A DNA stretch of 9,724 nucleotides from Lachnospiraceae bacterium (GTDB lineage Bacteria; Bacillota; Clostridia; Lachnospirales; Lachnospiraceae). Position 1 is the stretch's first letter, and each line of letters opens with the position of its first letter. Location: assembly GCA_900759225.1 (NCBI GenBank), contig CAAEUM010000123.1, positions 1 through 9,724 of the forward strand, in the 5' to 3' direction. A program made the translations under genes and the position numbers. Positions 7,466-9,724 of this stretch are shown in pieces. Under the pieces are notes generated by a model that was not told the origin of the DNA, ran no database searches, and saw nothing but the letters and a program-made list of their open reading frames with translations.

Positions 7466-8599
7466 CTACAGCTTTTCCAGATGGTTGGAGCGCATGGCCC
7501 TGACCTCCACCTGGCTTCCAAAGCGCTCCCTTATGATCCCGGCAATTTCCTCTGTATAGCCAGGGGCTGTAATAACGATCGCCTCCACCGGCTCCTTCTC
7601 AAAATGCTCCGGCCCTACAATGGGCAGATGGGAGGATGGCGCAAATTTTCCCTGCTTAAAAGGCGCTGAATCAATGATATAGCTGGCTGCATTTCCAAGG
7701 CCTGTGGTTGCCGCCAATGTAAAGCCCTGATGGCTTGCGCCCCAGATCGCCAGCTTTTTGCCCTGCGCCTTCAGCTCTTTTATATATGCATCCATTTCCT
7801 GTCTCAAAGCCTTATAACAGCCGGACAGATTCCCAGCCTTAAGCAGAGGTCGTTTTTTTACAATGACAGACAGGGTATCCCTGTTGATCACCTCACACTC
7901 CAGCACCTGAAAGCCGTTTCGCTCCAGCAGCGGATTTAAGGTGTCAAAGGTATAATATGCAATATGGTCACGGATCAGCTCATAATAGCTGTCATGCTCC
8001 ATAATATATTCAAAGCTTGGCACTGTGATCAGTCCCATGCCGTCATCTGCAAGATTCCTGTAGATTGCCTGCAGCATTACACCCGGCGCCGGCTGATGCT
8101 CCAGAAAGTTAAAGGAGAGGAACACATCAAAGGGCCCTCCGGGAATTACTGTATCCTCTGTCTCCGTAAAACCGCAGCTCACTGTAAGACCATGTCCTGC
8201 TGCCAGCCTGACCAGATCCGGATCATGCTCCAGACCGTAAGCTTCTACCGGGAATTCCGTCAACACCTTTAAAAATTCCCCCTGGCCGCAGCCTACCTCT
8301 ATAAATTTTTTTTCCTCCAGATGATAGGTTTCAATGAGATGGCTGTACTGGCTGCGCCGAAGCTCCACCATCGTCCTTGAAAAGCCTCCTGCCCGAATCA
8401 CATCCCTGTAATAATCCACCGGAGGACAGTCAAACTGTATCAGGCCGCAGCCCCTGCACTGGCATAAATCCAGAGTCAGCCCCCTATCCTTTCCCACATT
8501 CTCTTTATCCGGCATATGCTGGGCAGACGCAGGCATGTTATCTAATGTTAAAAGCGGCGTTTCCCAAAGGGGCGCTCCGCAGGCAATACACCGTTTCAT
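7466..8599 (-). CDS. SAM-dependent methyltransferase with N-terminal zinc-binding domain (sugar C-methyltransferase type)
   Basis: A 377-residue class I methyltransferase with the three-part layout of deoxysugar C-methyltransferases such as TylC3 and TcaB9. Residues 1-60 form a zinc-binding domain with C4-x2-C7 and C48-x2-C51. Residues 95-200 are the SAM-binding Rossmann fold, with motif I at 100-108 (IEVGCGQGE). Residues 283-377 are a C-terminal Rossmann-like domain opening with AIWGASHQGFTLAATTG. The DHIAYYTFDTL segment (211-221) is where characterised relatives carry a catalytic Glu-His pair; here it reads Asp-His. The frame stays open 57 codons upstream of the chosen start, but that stretch lies inside the preceding SDR gene. 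ATG 8599 gives the conserved first Cys pair right at the N-terminus and has AAGGAG eight bases upstream. It overlaps the preceding stop by four bases. The likely role is methylating carbon of a keto-deoxysugar nucleotide; O-methylation cannot be excluded. Confidence 0.88.
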   Translation of the reverse strand: MKRCIACGAPLWETPLLTLDNMPASAQHMPDKENVGKDRGLTLDLCQCRGCGLIQFDCPPVDYYRDVIRAGGFSRTMVELRRSQYSHLIETYHLEEKKFIEVGCGQGEFLKVLTEFPVEAYGLEHDPDLVRLAAGHGLTVSCGFTETEDTVIPGGPFDVFLSFNFLEHQPAPGVMLQAIYRNLADDGMGLITVPSFEYIMEHDSYYELIRDHIAYYTFDTLNPLLERNGFQVLECEVINRDTLSVIVKKRPLLKAGNLSGCYKALRQEMDAYIKELKAQGKKLAIWGASHQGFTLAATTGLGNAASYIIDSAPFKQGKFAPSSHLPIVGPEHFEKEPVEAIVITAPGYTEEIAGIIRERFGSQVEVRAMRSNHLEKL

Positions 8600-9543
8600 A
8601 TCCGGTTCTCCTTCTCTAATGCGATCAATGTCCTTATTCCTTCTGCAAAGGATACCTTCTGGCAAAAGCCCTGCACCGACTTTAATTTCCTCATATCCGG
8701 CTGCAGCGATACGGTTCCCTCTGCATTGGGGGGACGTTTTCCAAATTCGTAGGTTCCAAGGCCGCCGCAAAGGCCATAAAGCTCCTCAATATAGGCCCGC
8801 AGGGGTCTTGTATCTTCCCCCGCCACATTATACACGCCGGAGGGTGCTTTGCCAAGGAGAAGTTTTACCAGCATATCTGCCGCATCTTCCACATAAAGGA
8901 AATTCCACAGCTGTGTACACGGCCCCATCTCCATATGGCCTCCTGACAGAAAGGTGCGGATACAGGAAGCGATCAGGGACCAGGGGTGATCCCCCGGCCC
9001 GTAGACGCTGAAAATCCGGGTATGGATATAAGCAAGCCCCAGCTTGTCCGAAAGCTCCCTTCCCTCCATGCACACCCTCAACTTATCCTTTCCATATTCA
9101 GAGACCGGATGGCACTCCATATCCTCTGTCATAGGCCTGTCACAGATCCCATATTCTGCCTGGGAGCCGGAAAAGAGAAAACGGCTGCATCCCAGCTGCG
9201 ACGCTGTTTTCATCGCATCCAGGGCATAGCCGATATTTTTTTCCTGAAGCTTCTGGTTCTGACGGTTTGCACTTCCGGCCCCCTCCCAGCCCAGATGAAG
9301 CCACAGGCTGGCTCCCTCCTTTAAGGAAGGAGCCTTCTTAATATCTGAAACTGCTGCCAGGGTTCCCGGAATCAGGCAGAGCTTTTCTTCTCCGGCAATC
9401 TGCTCTAAGGCCAGACGGCCCGGAGAATCCGGCCTTACCACTGCAAAAACCTGGCACCCTTCTTTTATAAGAGCTTTCGTCACTGCCTGGCCTATAAAGC
9501 TGGTAGCCCCTGTGACGATCACCCCGTTCGGATCATTTGTCAT
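8596..9543 (-). CDS. Extended SDR, NAD-dependent epimerase/dehydratase family (first copy)
   Basis: A 315-residue NAD(P)-dependent sugar-nucleotide epimerase, dehydratase or ketoreductase of the extended SDR family, presumably cytoplasmic. The Rossmann fingerprint is at residues 11-18 (TGATSFIG), with Ser where the family usually has its middle Gly. The catalytic Tyr-x-x-x-Lys is Y150/K154 (YGKDK), with Ser at 125 or 127 (FSGSQAEYG) as the third catalytic residue. The segment FSVYGPGDHPWSLI (178-191) and WNFLYVEDAADM (213-224) are typical substrate-domain features. The length is normal for the family. The start ATG at 9543 has AAGGA nine bases upstream. The gene lies between the TPP enzyme and a methyltransferase, and its last four bases overlap the methyltransferase start (ATGA). 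By analogy with YerF it could reduce a keto branch, but epimerisation or 4-keto reduction is equally possible. It is a paralogue of the SDR at 6481-7449. Confidence 0.88.
   Translation of the reverse strand: MTNDPNGVIVTGATSFIGQAVTKALIKEGCQVFAVVRPDSPGRLALEQIAGEEKLCLIPGTLAAVSDIKKAPSLKEGASLWLHLGWEGAGSANRQNQKLQEKNIGYALDAMKTASQLGCSRFLFSGSQAEYGICDRPMTEDMECHPVSEYGKDKLRVCMEGRELSDKLGLAYIHTRIFSVYGPGDHPWSLIASCIRTFLSGGHMEMGPCTQLWNFLYVEDAADMLVKLLLGKAPSGVYNVAGEDTRPLRAYIEELYGLCGGLGTYEFGKRPPNAEGTVSLQPDMRKLKSVQGFCQKVSFAEGIRTLIALEKENRI
8608..8613 (-). promoter_or_regulatory. Ribosome binding site that fixes the methyltransferase start
   Basis: AAGGAG lies eight bases before ATG 8599, inside the 3' end of the upstream SDR gene. 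It supports ATG 8599 over the more distal in-frame ATG at 8770. The start overlaps the upstream TGA as ATGA, so the two proteins are probably translationally coupled. Confidence 0.8.
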
Positions 9544-9557
9544 TCTTTTTCTTCCTT

Positions 9558-9724
9558 CTATTTCCTTGGAACGATCATATTGGCCTCCATCTCCTCCTCT
9601 GGAAGGAATGGGGATAAATCTTCAAGAGGCGGCGAGGTCAGCGTTCCATCCGGCAGTCTCTTTGCGGAGGATTTCGGCTCAAAAATCTGATCTGTGGAAA
9701 CCATGATCTCACAGAAGATCGGAA
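9558..9724 (-). CDS. TPP-dependent acetolactate-synthase-like enzyme, C-terminal end (partial)
   Basis: Only the last 54 residues are present; the gene begins beyond the right edge and ends at TAG (9560-9558). The visible tail contains CEIMVSTDQIFEPK, then KRLPDGTLTSPPLEDLSPFL, then the terminal NMIVPRK. This matches the C-terminus of thiamine-pyrophosphate enzymes of the acetolactate synthase large-subunit type that are found in polysaccharide loci. Those tails typically carry a D-Q-x-F-x-P-K stretch followed by an S/A-K-R-L-P-D-G segment and P-L-E-D. In the best-studied sugar relative, YerE of the yersiniose pathway, the enzyme decarboxylates pyruvate and adds the two-carbon unit to a 4-keto-deoxysugar nucleotide. 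The TPP-binding and catalytic domains are outside the window, so substrate and activity are not visible. It sits 14 bases before the next gene and is probably co-transcribed with it. An ordinary biosynthetic acetolactate synthase is less likely given the neighbours. Confidence 0.8.
   Translation of the reverse strand, partial: PIFCEIMVSTDQIFEPKSSAKRLPDGTLTSPPLEDLSPFLPEEEMEANMIVPRK

Noticed and set aside
7450..7521. 24-codon N-terminal extension of the second SDR
   Set aside because: It overlaps the end of the methyltransferase gene. The Rossmann motif begins directly after the later ATG, which has a good ribosome binding site.
8600..8770. 57-codon N-terminal extension of the methyltransferase
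   Set aside because: It lies inside the upstream SDR gene and precedes the zinc-binding Cys pair that normally begins the protein. The later ATG has an AAGGAG site.
8535..9011. Plus-strand open frame of 158 codons across the SDR/methyltransferase junction
   Set aside because: It is antisense to two well-supported genes, has low-complexity Pro/Arg-rich content and no family signature.
1..9724. CRISPR array, tRNA, rRNA, insertion sequence or phage gene
   Set aside because: I found no spaced direct repeats, RNA gene signatures, transposase or integrase motifs, and nearly all bases are covered by the nine minus-strand genes.

Overview
The window is one densely packed run of nine genes, all on the minus strand, so transcription goes from high to low coordinates. 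It is part of a cell-surface polysaccharide locus. The organism looks like a Gram-positive anaerobe of the Clostridia, most likely Lachnospiraceae. I infer this from the LytR-CpsA-Psr (LCP) attachment protein, the strong AAGGAG-type ribosome binding sites before almost every gene, the mid-range base composition and the general feel of the proteins. No marker gene proves the taxonomy. Both edges cut genes, so the locus continues on both sides.

In order of transcription: (1) 9724-6481 is a sugar-modification module. It holds the C-terminal end of a thiamine-pyrophosphate (TPP) enzyme of the acetolactate-synthase type, an extended SDR (short-chain dehydrogenase/reductase), a zinc-finger SAM methyltransferase of the sugar C-methyltransferase architecture, and a second SDR paralogous to the first. 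(2) 6458-2254 holds three family-2 glycosyltransferases (GT2): a membrane-anchored GtrB/DPM1-like enzyme, a large protein with an N-terminal beta-rich module and two GT2 domains, and a rhamnosyltransferase-like single-domain enzyme. (3) 2148-1 holds the polyprenyl-phosphate sugar phosphotransferase that starts repeat-unit assembly, and the start of an LCP protein that would attach the finished polymer to the cell wall.

A working model: the first module makes a branched-chain or methylated deoxysugar nucleotide. The known precedent is CDP-yersiniose, where a TPP enzyme adds a two-carbon unit from pyruvate to a 4-keto-deoxysugar and an SDR reduces the product. The GtrB-like enzyme or one of the other transferases then uses that sugar. 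The phosphotransferase starts the lipid-linked unit, the multi-domain transferases extend it, and the LCP protein transfers the polymer to peptidoglycan. The earlier sugar-nucleotide genes (cytidylyltransferase, 4,6-dehydratase, 3-dehydrase), the flippase or ABC exporter and the polymerase are not in the window. The product is therefore an inference.

Gene spacing is tight: one 4-base ATGA overlap, two 11-base overlaps, and gaps of 14 to 22 bases. The two larger gaps are 2149-2253, with a possible weak internal promoter, and 671-729, with a small perfect inverted repeat. There is no gene-free stretch over 300 bases. I saw no tRNA, rRNA, CRISPR array, insertion sequence or convincing terminator.
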